64,000 nt of DNA from Rheinheimera sp. UJ63 (GTDB lineage Bacteria; Pseudomonadota; Gammaproteobacteria; Enterobacterales; Alteromonadaceae), in contig NZ_JAKGTQ010000005.1 of the NCBI RefSeq assembly GCF_021568285.1, positions 62,001 through 126,000 of the forward strand, in the 5' to 3' direction. Below are positions 34,476-44,210 of this stretch, in pieces (position 1 is the stretch's first letter; each line of letters opens with the position of its first letter). Both the position numbers and the translations under genes were made by a program. The notes beneath the pieces are model-generated. The model saw nothing but the letters and a program-made list of their open reading frames with translations. It made no database searches and was not told the origin of the DNA.

Positions 34476-35446
34476 CAGCCCAACACGGTACTTAATAGAT
34501 AACCGGTATAACCACAGAACACAGCCAGCAGCAACGCGCCTTCAAACCGATTAATACGCCCCTGTTTTTTGTAACCAAACCCGAGCACTAATAACGCCGC
34601 AGTCAGCACCGCCATCAAGGTCCAATCGCGTGTTAACACTACCGCATCAACACTCATCGGTTGGATCATCGCTGCGATACCCACTACCGCTAAGGTATTA
34701 AACAGGTTTGAACCGATCACATTACCCAAGGCAATATCGTGCTCACCTTTTTTGATGGCAATCAATGAAGACGCCAACTCTGGTAACGAGGTTCCCACCG
34801 CCACCACCGTTAAGCCAATGACTAAATCGCTGACACCCAATGATTGTGCAATAAACACCGCACCGTACACCAACATCCGCGAAGCCAAAATCAATAACAG
34901 TAAGCCTACCAGCAACCAGATTATCGATTGTTTTAAGCTCATACTCTCGGCGTTGGCCAGTTCGGTATTCATTTCGACTGCCATCGGATCGCCAGGGTTA
35001 CGCATGCCTTGCCATACCGACCAAATCATTAACAGTAAAAACACGCCTAACAAACACCAAGCATCAAACCGTGTTAACTGATGATCGAATAATTGCCAAC
35101 CGGCAAACAAGGTTACGCCTAATAAAATGGGCAGCTCTTTTCGCAGCACTTGCGAATTAACCGCAATAGGGCTAATTAACGCGACTAAGCCTAAAATTAA
35201 CGCAATATTGGTGATATTCGAGCCGTAAGCATTCCCTAAAGCCAAAGCAGGATTACCATCACTGGCTGCCATCGCCGACACCACCATTTCGGGTGCTGAA
35301 GTACCAAACCCCACCACTAACATACCAATCAGCAACGGTGGCATACCTGCATATTTAGCTGTTGCCGCCGCGCCATCGACAAATTTGTCTGCACTCCACA
35401 CCAGCAAGGCTAAGCCTGCTAACAACGCTAATACCGCCAGCAACAT
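34475..35446 (-). CDS. Calcium/sodium antiporter (YrbG-type, CaCA family)
   Basis: This 323-residue membrane protein has two inverted alpha-repeats. The first contains GFGTSAPEMVVSAMAA and GNAYGSNITNIALILG; the second VAVGTSLPELASSLIA and GNVIGSNLFNTLAVVG. These carry the acidic and Asn residues of cation/Ca2+ exchangers. About ten transmembrane segments are visible. ATG 35446 has AAGGAG upstream; an in-frame TTG at 35452 lies too close to it. It is the first gene of a pair with the FAN1-like nuclease. Ion preference is inferred from the family. Confidence 0.9.
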   Translation of the reverse strand: MLLAVLALLAGLALLVWSADKFVDGAAATAKYAGMPPLLIGMLVVGFGTSAPEMVVSAMAASDGNPALALGNAYGSNITNIALILGLVALISPIAVNSQVLRKELPILLGVTLFAGWQLFDHQLTRFDAWCLLGVFLLLMIWSVWQGMRNPGDPMAVEMNTELANAESMSLKQSIIWLLVGLLLLILASRMLVYGAVFIAQSLGVSDLVIGLTVVAVGTSLPELASSLIAIKKGEHDIALGNVIGSNLFNTLAVVGIAAMIQPMSVDAVVLTRDWTLMAVLTAALLVLGFGYKKQGRINRFEGALLLAVFCGYTGYLLSTVLG

Positions 35447-35581
35447 AATCAATAATCTCCTTAATAGATTATGGGCAGTTTATCATGCGTATGGTAAGGT
35501 CAATAGAGGGGTACTCTGTACCTATGCAAAAATAAATAGCTGCCATCAACATGGCGTTAACCGAGAAGGACACATTGCCAC

Positions 35582-35764
35582 ATGGTATTAATTGGGATCC
35601 TGGCCGTATTATTTTTGGCCTTAATGATTTTAGTGCCCGTTATGGAAAAGTTTGCTAAAAAAGGCGAAACAGCAGAGCAGGACTATCGTAAATACAGTCG
35701 CTGGATCCTGCCGTTGGTCGCCTTAGTGTTAATTGCGCAATTGCTCAAGATGTTATTCGCGTAA
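35582..35764 (+). CDS. Small two-helix membrane protein
   Basis: This 60-residue protein has a hydrophobic segment at 2-19 (LIGILAVLFLALMILVPV), a charged loop (EKFAKKGETAEQDYRKYSR) and a second segment at 42-59 (ILPLVALVLIAQLLKMLF). AAGGA precedes the ATG by ten bases. Its 3' end overlaps that of the convergent RND permease by 20 bases. The pattern supports a real small protein, but no family was recognised. Confidence 0.6.
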   Translation: MVLIGILAVLFLALMILVPVMEKFAKKGETAEQDYRKYSRWILPLVALVLIAQLLKMLFA

Positions 35765-38700
35765 AACGCGGTATGGCATTAAATACCGAGATTAATAATG
35801 CCGGTAAGAAAATTAAACTGACGACCGTAGACAGCAGCAAACCACCTAATACTATGACCCCCACGCCACGATACAACTCTGTGCCTTCACCAGGGAGGAA
35901 TACTAAAGGCGCCAAACCAAACACTGTTGTTGCGGTGGACATTAAAATAGGCCTTAACCGTGTAGCCACCGCGGCCAACACTGCGGCTTGTACCTTACCT
36001 GGCTGTGCTGCAAAGTTACGCCGGCTTTGATCAACAATCAAAATGGGGTTGTTCACCACGGTGCCGAGCAAAATTAAAAACCCTAACATGGTGATCATAT
36101 CAAAGGGTTGATAAAAACCGCTTAGTCCCATCGCAGTAAACACACTCCCCGTTGCGTTAATGGTGACCAAACCGACCAGTGCCGCCGCCAGCCCTAAGGG
36201 CACAGTCGTTAGAATTAAAAGCGGATAGCCCCAATGCCGGAAAATGGCAACCAGTAATAAATAGATTAAGACAATCGCAATCATAAAGTTACCACTTAGC
36301 GCCGCCTTAGTGGCATCAAGCTGATCCGAGGCACCGGTGATATCGAGGCTAACGCCCTGGGCAATGGCGCCTTGTTGTTGTAATTGTGGCACAAGCTGTT
36401 GCTGTACTTGCTCAACAGCAGTTTCTAACGCGACGTCGCGAGGCGGGATAATATACAACGTGACAGTACGTAAACCATTTACCCGCCGTAAGTTATCACT
36501 GTCGGCCACTTCACGCAGTTCAGCTAAGGCACTCAGCGGTAATACTGCGCCAGCCGGTGTATACAAGGGCGCTTGCCCCAACGCGGCCAATTGTTGTTGA
36601 TTACCCGCCGCACTGAATAAGAAAATATCCACTTTATCGTCGTTTAAGAAAAACTCGTCAACAAAGGCACCATCGCTTAACGCGGCAACATCAAAGCCAA
36701 AGTCAGCCGCACTGTAGCCTTGCTCTGCCAAGCGTTGCCAGTTGGGGCGAATTTCAATCAGCGGCTGATCTAAAGACAACGACGACGGATCAGAATTTAA
36801 CTGTGGGTTGTCAAATAGCTGTTGTGCTGCCAAATAGGCGGCATCGGCGGTCGCATATAAACTCGCCAGATCAGGCCCCGAAATATCCAACGCCACCGCA
36901 CGGGTACCGCCATCATTACTGCTAATTATGGAACCTCGTGAAGAAAAAGCCCGCATCCCAGGATACTGCCGAAATAACGCCGTTAAGCGATCCATCATCG
37001 CCTGTATATCCGTGGCTCGCACCGGCTCACTCATCAACCAAATTCGCCCTACTGACACATTCATTGAATAATATTTCAAAGGAGGCATGCCGGTTGTACC
37101 CTCGTCAAACGCTTGCGCGTCTGCCAGCACGTGCGGCTCTAGAAACGCCCTGACCTCTTCGGCAATCATCGCCATTTCAGTGAGGTTGTAACCGGGTGGC
37201 GCAATCATCAATGAAAATGCTTTCGGCTCTTCGCCCTCGGGCAGGTACTCGGCAGGGGGCATTAACCAAGCGGCTAAGCCCAAGGTAAAGACAAGTGTGC
37301 TCAGCATAACGGCTGCCCGCCGCTTACCGTTGGCAGTTAGCTGATTTATCACAGCCAATATTCGGCTTGGCGCAGCTGATCCGCCCGCTTGAGCCGCAGC
37401 TTGACCGCCAAATCCCATTCTGGCTAAGGCGGAAGGTACCACAAACACCGCCACTAACATCGAGGCAATTATCGCCGCGGCAATCGATATCGCAATATCG
37501 GAATACAACTGCCCAGCTTCTTCTTCAATAAACAAAATAGGCAAAAACACCAACACCGTGGTCATGGTTGAGGCTAATACCGCTGGCCAAACATCACGCA
37601 CACCGGCTAAAGCTGCATCAAACTTAGTTAAGCCCCGTCGCCTGGCTTGCTCGATACTTTCGAGCACCACAATAGTGTTATCCACCGTCATACCGATGGC
37701 AAAGGCAACTCCCGCTAAAGAAATGACATTGATGGTGCGTTCAAATAATAACAAGCCAAGGAATGACGCAATGGTGCAAATTGGCAGGCCAATAATGCCG
37801 ACAAGGGTGGCACGGCCAGAACGTAAAAACAGATACATAACCAGGGTTGCTAGAGCGGCCCCTAATGCTAAGTTGGTCCAGACATTAACGATAGAATCTT
37901 CAACATAACGTACGTCATCGCCAATCAGCATCAGTTGCAAACCTTGCTGCGCTAATAAATCTTGATTAAGCTGCGCCACAACCTCCAACATACCTTGTTT
38001 AATGGCGATCACATTGGTACCACTTTCGCGGCTGACGGACAAACCTATAGCTTGCTCACCGTCTGCATAAGAAAGTTGCCGCACTTCAAAATGATCTAAG
38101 ACCAAGCTGGCAACATCACGCAGTCGCACTTGTTCAGCGCCGCGTTGTGCAAGGATAACGTCTTCTAATTCGCTTAAATTATCGAAACGGCCGATCACCC
38201 GCAATAAATAGCGTCGTTTACCGTTATCGATATCACCTGCAGAGCTATCGCGGTTACGCTCGCGAATGGCTTGGCGTACATCACTCATACTTAAACCGCG
38301 TTGTGCCAATTTAGCCGGATCGACCAGCACCTGAATTTGCCGCTCAGCACCGCCACTGACACCAATTTCGGATACGCCAAGCACGCGTTCCATACGGGGC
38401 CTAACCACGTCTTCAGCGAAATCCCGCAGCATGTCCATGTCTAATTGCAGCGGGTTGCCGGCAAGGGGCATTAAGCGGTAATACATAAAGGCATTTGCGG
38501 AAAAGGAGCTGCTTAATAAGCGCGGTTGGTCGACATTTTCAGGATAACTAGACACTTGGCTTAAAGCATTACTGACTCGGATCAAGGCTTCATTAACATC
38601 CACCCCGAACGGAAACTCTAACTCAATGTTAGCTGAGCCGGTACTCGCTCTGGATATCATCCGCTGCAAATTAGGCAAATTGCGTAAATAGCGCTCTTGC

Positions 38701-38891
38701 TCAATTAAAATTTCTTTTTCAATATCTTGCGGCGTGGCACCGGGCCAGCCCGTGACCACACTGATGGTTCTGACTTCCAGATCAGGGATCATCTGCACGG
38801 GTATTCGAAAAGCGGCAACAATACCCAACACACAAATAATTAAAACAGCAACCGTTAAAATGGTGCCATGGCGGATAGCGGCAGCTAACAT
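35745..38891 (-). CDS. RND efflux permease (second system)
   Basis: This 1048-residue RND permease has the usual two-half layout. It opens MLAAAIRHGTILTVAVLIICVLG, with VVTGWPGATPQDIEKEI, AGVAFAIGMTVDNTIVVLESIEQ in TM4 (only one of the two usual Asp residues) and LLGTVVNNPILIVDQSR in TM10. It resembles the MdtB/CusA-like branch more than AcrB. It follows its adaptor with a start/stop overlap. No outer-membrane factor gene is linked, so it probably borrows a TolC-like channel. The substrate is unknown. Confidence 0.9.
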   Translation of the reverse strand: MLAAAIRHGTILTVAVLIICVLGIVAAFRIPVQMIPDLEVRTISVVTGWPGATPQDIEKEILIEQERYLRNLPNLQRMISRASTGSANIELEFPFGVDVNEALIRVSNALSQVSSYPENVDQPRLLSSSFSANAFMYYRLMPLAGNPLQLDMDMLRDFAEDVVRPRMERVLGVSEIGVSGGAERQIQVLVDPAKLAQRGLSMSDVRQAIRERNRDSSAGDIDNGKRRYLLRVIGRFDNLSELEDVILAQRGAEQVRLRDVASLVLDHFEVRQLSYADGEQAIGLSVSRESGTNVIAIKQGMLEVVAQLNQDLLAQQGLQLMLIGDDVRYVEDSIVNVWTNLALGAALATLVMYLFLRSGRATLVGIIGLPICTIASFLGLLLFERTINVISLAGVAFAIGMTVDNTIVVLESIEQARRRGLTKFDAALAGVRDVWPAVLASTMTTVLVFLPILFIEEEAGQLYSDIAISIAAAIIASMLVAVFVVPSALARMGFGGQAAAQAGGSAAPSRILAVINQLTANGKRRAAVMLSTLVFTLGLAAWLMPPAEYLPEGEEPKAFSLMIAPPGYNLTEMAMIAEEVRAFLEPHVLADAQAFDEGTTGMPPLKYYSMNVSVGRIWLMSEPVRATDIQAMMDRLTALFRQYPGMRAFSSRGSIISSNDGGTRAVALDISGPDLASLYATADAAYLAAQQLFDNPQLNSDPSSLSLDQPLIEIRPNWQRLAEQGYSAADFGFDVAALSDGAFVDEFFLNDDKVDIFLFSAAGNQQQLAALGQAPLYTPAGAVLPLSALAELREVADSDNLRRVNGLRTVTLYIIPPRDVALETAVEQVQQQLVPQLQQQGAIAQGVSLDITGASDQLDATKAALSGNFMIAIVLIYLLLVAIFRHWGYPLLILTTVPLGLAAALVGLVTINATGSVFTAMGLSGFYQPFDMITMLGFLILLGTVVNNPILIVDQSRRNFAAQPGKVQAAVLAAVATRLRPILMSTATTVFGLAPLVFLPGEGTELYRGVGVIVLGGLLLSTVVSLIFLPALLISVFNAIPRFTRITS

Positions 38892-39946
38892 TAGTTGCCT
38901 CCTGCCACACTAACTAAGCGAACCGCTTGGCCATCACGTAAATTTTCATTACCTCGCACCACCACCGCTTCACCTTCGGGTAAACCCGACACAATTTCTA
39001 CACCGCCAGCGGTATTGCGCCCAAGGGTCACAAGTCGGCGATAGGCTTTACCTTCAGCAATAGAAAACACACTGAATTTTCCATCAGCATGGCGTAGCAA
39101 CGCATCGGCAGGCACCACCAAGACTTGACGCTCACGTTGTTGAAAATGGAATACCGCGCGGGCTGACGTACCTGGCAATAAGCCACTAAGCTGGCTCTCG
39201 ACGGTGAGCCTAGCCAGAAAACTCCGGGCATTACCGCTGGTCACGGGGACATCGGCCGTTAAGGTGGCGGACAAGGCGTTATTAGGATAAAGATCAGAGA
39301 TAACATCAATATGTGAAAGATCCGCTAAGGCGGGGTAATATTCTTGTGGTAATTGCACGTCAAGATACAACGGCGTTAAGGCCACTAAGCGAAATACTGG
39401 GGCACCTAAATTGACATATTCACCCACATCAGTGTATCGCTCAACCACCACGCCGGCAAAAGGTGCGGTTAACTGGTGACGTGCCACTTGCTCTTGCTGC
39501 TGCGCCAGCGCCGCAGCTGCTTGACGTTTTAGGGCCTCTGCTTGACGCAATGCCGCTTTTCTTAACGCTAATTCCGTTTGTGGAAAAAGCTGTTGCGACG
39601 TCAGCGTTTCGGCTTCGGCAACCAAGCGTTGCTGTTCTTGTAAGTTAACTTCAGCTAACGCTAACCCCGCTTGAAACTGTGCTAAATTATGTTGTGCTAA
39701 GGCGGCATCTAAAGTCAGCAACACGTCACCCGCTGCCACACGGTTACCTGCATCAACATGAACTTGTGCCACTAAACCCGCCGTTTTACTTGATAAGTTC
39801 GCATCTTGACGTGCCGTTAAGGTGCCGGATACCGTCAGTTGCTCTGCCAAACTGTTGGCAACAGGCTGAATCGCTTGCACAGGCACTGCTTCTTGTGCCA
39901 GCAAGATACCGCTCCACAGTAATGTTATTGCCCATAAATGCCGCAT
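38891..39946 (-). CDS. RND periplasmic adaptor (second system)
   Basis: This 351-residue adaptor has a signal peptide (MRHLWAITLLWSGILLAQ) without a lipobox Cys, unlike the first system. The lipoyl halves are visible (LSSKTAGLVAQVHVDAGNRVAAGDVLLTLD and LTAPFAGVVVERYTDVGEYV). A helical hairpin and beta-barrel domain follow, with VSGLPEGEAVVVRGNENLRDG near the end. Its stop overlaps the permease start (TAATG). It belongs to the membrane-fusion protein family and partners the downstream permease. Confidence 0.9.
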   Translation of the reverse strand: MRHLWAITLLWSGILLAQEAVPVQAIQPVANSLAEQLTVSGTLTARQDANLSSKTAGLVAQVHVDAGNRVAAGDVLLTLDAALAQHNLAQFQAGLALAEVNLQEQQRLVAEAETLTSQQLFPQTELALRKAALRQAEALKRQAAAALAQQQEQVARHQLTAPFAGVVVERYTDVGEYVNLGAPVFRLVALTPLYLDVQLPQEYYPALADLSHIDVISDLYPNNALSATLTADVPVTSGNARSFLARLTVESQLSGLLPGTSARAVFHFQQRERQVLVVPADALLRHADGKFSVFSIAEGKAYRRLVTLGRNTAGGVEIVSGLPEGEAVVVRGNENLRDGQAVRLVSVAGGN

Positions 39947-40042
39947 TGTCTCTCCTTATCATCAGCAGGTTAGCCTGATCTGTTATGCGTAAAGTGAGCA
40001 TAACGATCAATCAGCACACGGCGAAAGACGGCCTCTGCGCGA

Positions 40043-40864
40043 TTAGTGCCAACTTAACGGGTCTAATCGATAAAAGTAGCTCAATTGTTGATACAATGCC
40101 GGATGCTGTTTCGCTAATTCGGCAGACTGTTCAAAAAACACTTCAGATAGCACCGCAAAAAACTCTGCCGGGTTGGTTGCCGCGTAAGGGTCAATCAGCA
40201 CGGGTTGGCCCTGTTGTAGCTGCCATCGTAATTGATCAAAGGCTTGCTGCATCACCTGAGACCATTGCTGATAATCACTACTGCGCTGCAATAATGGGGC
40301 ACCTTGTGCACTGCCATGTTCTTGATCTAATTGATGCGCAAACTCATGGATCACCACATTGTGGCCATCCTTTGGATTGGCGGCGCCAGCCAAAGTATCT
40401 TGCCAACTTAAAATCACCCGCCCTTGTTGCCATGATTCCCCACTGAGAATACGCCGTTGCTCACTGACTAAGCCCGCCGCATCTTGTTGCGCATTGGCCA
40501 CAATAAAGGCGGCAGGATAAATCAAGATCGCTTTTAGCTGCGGAAAGTAATGATTGGGTCGGTTTAATAACAGCAAGCAGGCTTGCGCCGCTATGGTCAC
40601 GCGCATTTCATCGGTAACGGTTAAGCCTGCACAACCTATAAAATCTTTCTCTGCAATAAACACCTGAATATGTTTTTTTAATTGCAGCTGCAGATCAGTA
40701 GGCAAGGCGCGATAATAGGGTAAACGCTTTTTTAAGATCTGCCGCCAAGGCTCGGGAAAAGGCCGAGCGCGAATTTTCTGCCGTTGCCAACGTTGGTAGT
40801 AAGGCTGGCCAAAGATAAAACCACTGATTAAGATGGTCAGTATTAATAAAATAAGTAAGGGCAC
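40043..40864 (-). CDS. mtfA: M90-family zinc peptidase (MtfA)
   Basis: This 273-residue protein starts at GTG 40864 with GGAG eight bases upstream. An N-terminal hydrophobic segment (LLILLILTILISGFIF) precedes the conserved FPEPWRQILKKRLPYYRALP and the zinc site HEFAHQLDQEHG. NPAEFFAVLSEVFFEQ, carrying the third ligand, and YFRLDPL follow. MtfA in E. coli binds the regulator Mlc and modulates the glucose PTS; it is a zinc metallopeptidase. Whether that regulatory role holds here is not known. Confidence 0.88.
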   Translation of the reverse strand: MPLLILLILTILISGFIFGQPYYQRWQRQKIRARPFPEPWRQILKKRLPYYRALPTDLQLQLKKHIQVFIAEKDFIGCAGLTVTDEMRVTIAAQACLLLLNRPNHYFPQLKAILIYPAAFIVANAQQDAAGLVSEQRRILSGESWQQGRVILSWQDTLAGAANPKDGHNVVIHEFAHQLDQEHGSAQGAPLLQRSSDYQQWSQVMQQAFDQLRWQLQQGQPVLIDPYAATNPAEFFAVLSEVFFEQSAELAKQHPALYQQLSYFYRLDPLSWH

Positions 40865-40979
40865 TCAGGTGCTCCAGCAAGAGGCAGTCGAACTCTTTTA
40901 GTGGGGTGAGGTCTGACAAAATTCAAGCATTTAGCGCCAAGCAGTTAGGCGCTATGGCTGCAGTGATTTAGGAGTTGTC

Positions 40980-41450
40980 ATGTTTAATCTTTTAAAAAAC
41001 TTACTCGAGAAAGCCAGTAACGATTGGCAAGGTGCCGGCGCGGCTGAACAGCATTGGCAACAAGCGGGGCTTAACGAAGCAGAGTTTATGGCCGTGGTAC
41101 TGATGCTACAGTTATCACACGCAGACTTTGACAGCGCTGAAGCAGAGCAGCAACTGGTGCAGCGCTATTTATCAGAGGAATATCAATTAACCCCAGAGCA
41201 TACCAACAAGGTTTTTGCTCAGGCGCAGCAAATGGCGGCTGACTCAACCTGCTTACATGCTTACACCTCGAAACTAAAAAGTTTAACCGAGCCGCAGCGC
41301 ATTGCCGTTTTAGACCAGTTATGGAAAGTGGCTTATGCCGATGGCAATATCGACCCACATGAAGATGCGATGTTACGTAAAGTGGCAGATTTACTGTTCA
41401 TCCGCCACAGTGATTTTATTCAAAGTAAGCTGGCCAATAAACCCACTTAA
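40980..41450 (+). CDS. TerB-like protein
   Basis: This 156-residue helical cytoplasmic protein resembles the TerB fold: ALNEAEFMAVVLMLQLSHAD near the start, and VLDQLWKVAYADGNIDPHEDAMLRKVADLLFI with acidic residues in the C-terminal third. TerB-domain proteins may bind metal and occur in stress and phage-related settings. In isolation the role is unknown. Its stop abuts the end of the convergent 106-residue protein. Confidence 0.8.
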   Translation: MFNLLKNLLEKASNDWQGAGAAEQHWQQAGLNEAEFMAVVLMLQLSHADFDSAEAEQQLVQRYLSEEYQLTPEHTNKVFAQAQQMAADSTCLHAYTSKLKSLTEPQRIAVLDQLWKVAYADGNIDPHEDAMLRKVADLLFIRHSDFIQSKLANKPT

Positions 41451-41771
41451 CTAACGTGGATCGGTGTCATCTTTGTGGATGACTTCGCCTTCAATCACTT
41501 GACCGCCAGAGCGGGTGTGGCTTTGCTGTTGCTGCTGATATTGACCGGCCTGCTCTCTAAATTTACGCATGCGTTGCCGATGCCGAAAAATCAAAATGGG
41601 GATCAATACCCAGCTGAGTACTAAGGCAAACAACAGTAAAAAGGCCCCGACCATCAGCATGACACCCAGTACCAACCAGGCGAGCACACGCTGTAAAAAG
41701 CTGCCTCGATGCTGCAGCTGAAACTGGCGTTGCCAAGCGGCTGCTTGCTGGCGAAAGGATGAATCAAACAT
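41451..41771 (-). CDS. Hypothetical single-region membrane protein
   Basis: This 106-residue protein starts at ATG 41771 behind GAGGTTATT; a longer frame begins at 41828. A hydrophobic region at about 30-62 (VLAWLVLGVMLMVGAFLLLFALVLSWVLIPILIF) could span the membrane once or twice. A basic and Gln-rich tail (RHRQRMRKFREQ, YQQQQQSH) and the acidic end VIEGEVIHKDD follow. The end resembles a motif seen in DUF-type inner-membrane proteins. Its function is unknown. Confidence 0.65.
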   Translation of the reverse strand: MFDSSFRQQAAAWQRQFQLQHRGSFLQRVLAWLVLGVMLMVGAFLLLFALVLSWVLIPILIFRHRQRMRKFREQAGQYQQQQQSHTRSGGQVIEGEVIHKDDTDPR

Positions 41772-41896
41772 AATAACCTCATTTAATTTGCTGCAGTAAG
41801 TGGAACCTTGCTCTGCAAAAAGCGCCACCGTGTTACCACGGCAGCTTATTATCTCTTATCTGGCTGAGCCTGACCTGAATAGTTCAATAAATGCGA

Positions 41897-43078
41897 TTAC
41901 TCGGTTTTATTGCTCAGTGCCCAGCGCATAATGTCGCCCCAACTCGGTTCTTTGCCATACATCTGCATACCGCGTAAAAAAATGCGCCCGGCTAAACGCC
42001 TCAACCAATACAGCGTACCCAGTAGCAATAATAACGATAGCAAGGGTTGCCACCAAGCAAGTTCTACCATGGCTAATCTTACCGGCATAGCCGCAAACGA
42101 CGTCAATGGTAACCAACTGAGTAAGGTCATGCCAAAGCCAGTGGGGCTATCTATGACCAAGTAAGTAAATAACAGCGGTAACCATGTCACCATCATCACT
42201 ACCCCTTTACCACTGGTGTTAGGATCGTCAATCGAAGCTGCAATAGCCGCCATAAAACAGGCGCATAACAACAGCCCCGCTAAAGCGAAAGGCACTAACC
42301 AAGCAATGACCGCCCAATTTAGCCAAGTGAAATCCACCGGCTTATCGGCGATAAACAACAGCGTGATCACCGTACTTAACACTATAACTAAACTGGTGGT
42401 AAACATGGCTTTCATAGCGCTTAAGCTGTGGCCCAGCACCTTGCCATCAATCCACTGCTGTGGCGTTACAATAGCGAATAACTGTTCGGTTACGCGTTGT
42501 TGTTTTTCACCGGTAATGCTCATCAGTAATTGGCCAAAGGCCGTCGATAAACCAATCAGCAATAAAAACAATAAACCTATCGCGATCATCTTTTCAGGCC
42601 GATCGCTGCCCTTATAATTGTCATCCAAATAACGCATTTCAAGGGTAACGGGCTCTTCTAATGTCGCTAACTGTGCCGCAGACAAGCCTTGTGACTGACC
42701 ATAAACTTGCCGAAAGTACTTTTGTAACTCGCTATCCAGTGTTTGCTGCCATTTTTTACCCGATAGCGTATGCACCACAATAGCCTCAGCCTCTTCGCTG
42801 ACCACCGCATGCCAGGTCTCAGTACTTTTTAACTGTGCCAATTGCTCTTCTAAGGTTATCGTGGGCCGCTGAAACTGAAATTGCTCAGTATTTTCCAAGG
42901 TAAAATGCGCAGGAACGGCAATCCGATATTGATGCCGACTTTCGTCCACAAAAAAGCTCCAAGCCACCACCGCGGCCATCACCAACACCATTAACAGGTA
43001 GGAGATCAGCTGTTGTTTCCATTTAAAGAAGCGTAAAAACTCCCATTTAGCGACAATTAAACTTTGCTTAGAGATCAT
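41897..43078 (-). CDS. ABC-2 type exporter permease
   Basis: This 393-residue permease resembles NatB-like ABC-2 proteins. TM1 lies near the start (LISYLLMVLVMAAVVAWSFF), followed by a large periplasmic domain (about 45-175). Five more hydrophobic segments are visible, including AIGLLFLLLIGLSTAFGQLLMSITGEKQQRVTEQL. The ITGEKQQRVTEQL loop is the conserved coupling-type element. It is translationally coupled to the ATPase gene upstream (ATGA overlap). The substrate is unknown; Na+ or drug export is suggested by the family only. Confidence 0.85.
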   Translation of the reverse strand: MISKQSLIVAKWEFLRFFKWKQQLISYLLMVLVMAAVVAWSFFVDESRHQYRIAVPAHFTLENTEQFQFQRPTITLEEQLAQLKSTETWHAVVSEEAEAIVVHTLSGKKWQQTLDSELQKYFRQVYGQSQGLSAAQLATLEEPVTLEMRYLDDNYKGSDRPEKMIAIGLLFLLLIGLSTAFGQLLMSITGEKQQRVTEQLFAIVTPQQWIDGKVLGHSLSAMKAMFTTSLVIVLSTVITLLFIADKPVDFTWLNWAVIAWLVPFALAGLLLCACFMAAIAASIDDPNTSGKGVVMMVTWLPLLFTYLVIDSPTGFGMTLLSWLPLTSFAAMPVRLAMVELAWWQPLLSLLLLLGTLYWLRRLAGRIFLRGMQMYGKEPSWGDIMRWALSNKTE

Positions 43079-44004
43079 GCTGCACTCCCTTGCTGATGTT
43101 CGGCCATGGCCGACACATATAATTGATGTAAATCGGCTGCTTGCATGGTCACGGCGCGCACAGTGAATGAACCCAAAACACGTTGCAAACAGTGTGTGAG
43201 ATCCGTGCTGTTGGCTAAGGTGACACTAAAACTGTGACTCGACTGCCATTGCCAATGCTCATCAGCCAATACTGACGCTAAGCTGTCTTCACTGACTGTT
43301 TGTTCAGTTTCAATTAACACCACTTGCTTTGGCTGTGCTTGCAGGCGGATCTCGGCTAAGGTGCCCGCTAAGACTACTTTGCCCTTTGCCATCAGCAACA
43401 TGCGGTCAGCCAGTTTTTCTACCATCGCCATTTGATGGGCACTGAGGATCACCGTCATACCTTGCTGGCGCAGCTCTTTTAAAAAGGCAACGACTTTTTC
43501 CTGATTGAGTGGGTCTAAGCCAGAAAATGGCTCATCCAAAATCACCACGGCCGGCCGATGGATCACGGCCGCGATCAGCTGCACTTTTTGTTGGTTACCT
43601 TTTGATAATTGCTTTAAGTCTTCATGTCGCCGTTCAGTTAACTCAAATATCTCTAACCAGTGCGACATTTGCTGCTGTGCGGTTGCTTTGCTTAAACCGT
43701 GTAATTGCGCCAAATACAATAAATTTTTCTCAACGCTTTTATCCGGATATAAACCACGGTCTTCGGGTAAGTAACCCAACTGACGCCGTGGTATATGGTT
43801 ATAGCGCTGCTGTTGGTATTCGACCTGAATAGTGCCCGTATCGGGCAACGTCATACCCACTAACATACGAATAATAGATGACTTACCCGCACCATTTGGG
43901 CCCAGTAAGGCGAAAATCTCACCCGGTTCAATGGTAAAACTGACGCCACGCACGGCTTGCACCGTTGCATAAGCTTTTTCAATAGCCGATACCGCTATTC
44001 GCAT
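43075..44004 (-). CDS. ABC exporter ATP-binding protein (NatA-like)
   Basis: This 309-residue ATPase has Walker A in LLGPNGAGKSSIIRM, Q-loop LGYLPEDRGLYPDKSVEKNL, signature LSKGNQQKVQ and Walker B VVILDEPFSGLDP. The switch His is in ILSAHQM. The signature uses KGN in place of GGQ, as in the ABC-2 exporters with a PEDRGLYP motif. About 80 C-terminal residues form an accessory domain. A longer frame starts at 44046; GGAG eight bases before ATG 44004 decides the start. It pairs with the adjacent permease. Confidence 0.9.
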   Translation of the reverse strand: MRIAVSAIEKAYATVQAVRGVSFTIEPGEIFALLGPNGAGKSSIIRMLVGMTLPDTGTIQVEYQQQRYNHIPRRQLGYLPEDRGLYPDKSVEKNLLYLAQLHGLSKATAQQQMSHWLEIFELTERRHEDLKQLSKGNQQKVQLIAAVIHRPAVVILDEPFSGLDPLNQEKVVAFLKELRQQGMTVILSAHQMAMVEKLADRMLLMAKGKVVLAGTLAEIRLQAQPKQVVLIETEQTVSEDSLASVLADEHWQWQSSHSFSVTLANSTDLTHCLQRVLGSFTVRAVTMQAADLHQLYVSAMAEHQQGSAA

Positions 44005-44210
44005 GCTGCTTACTCCTCTATGAAAACTCGATAATAGCAAAGCCATTACGCTAATTCACAAGCAATTTGTTAGCAAATGTATAACAAAAATATCAGAACC
44101 ACTTAGCCAATGGTCTAACAACAACACTTGCTGCATTTTAGCTACGGCTATGGTAAAACAGTGTAATTGCTCTATCGCTAATTTATAGCTTTGGTATTTA
44201 AGAATAAATT

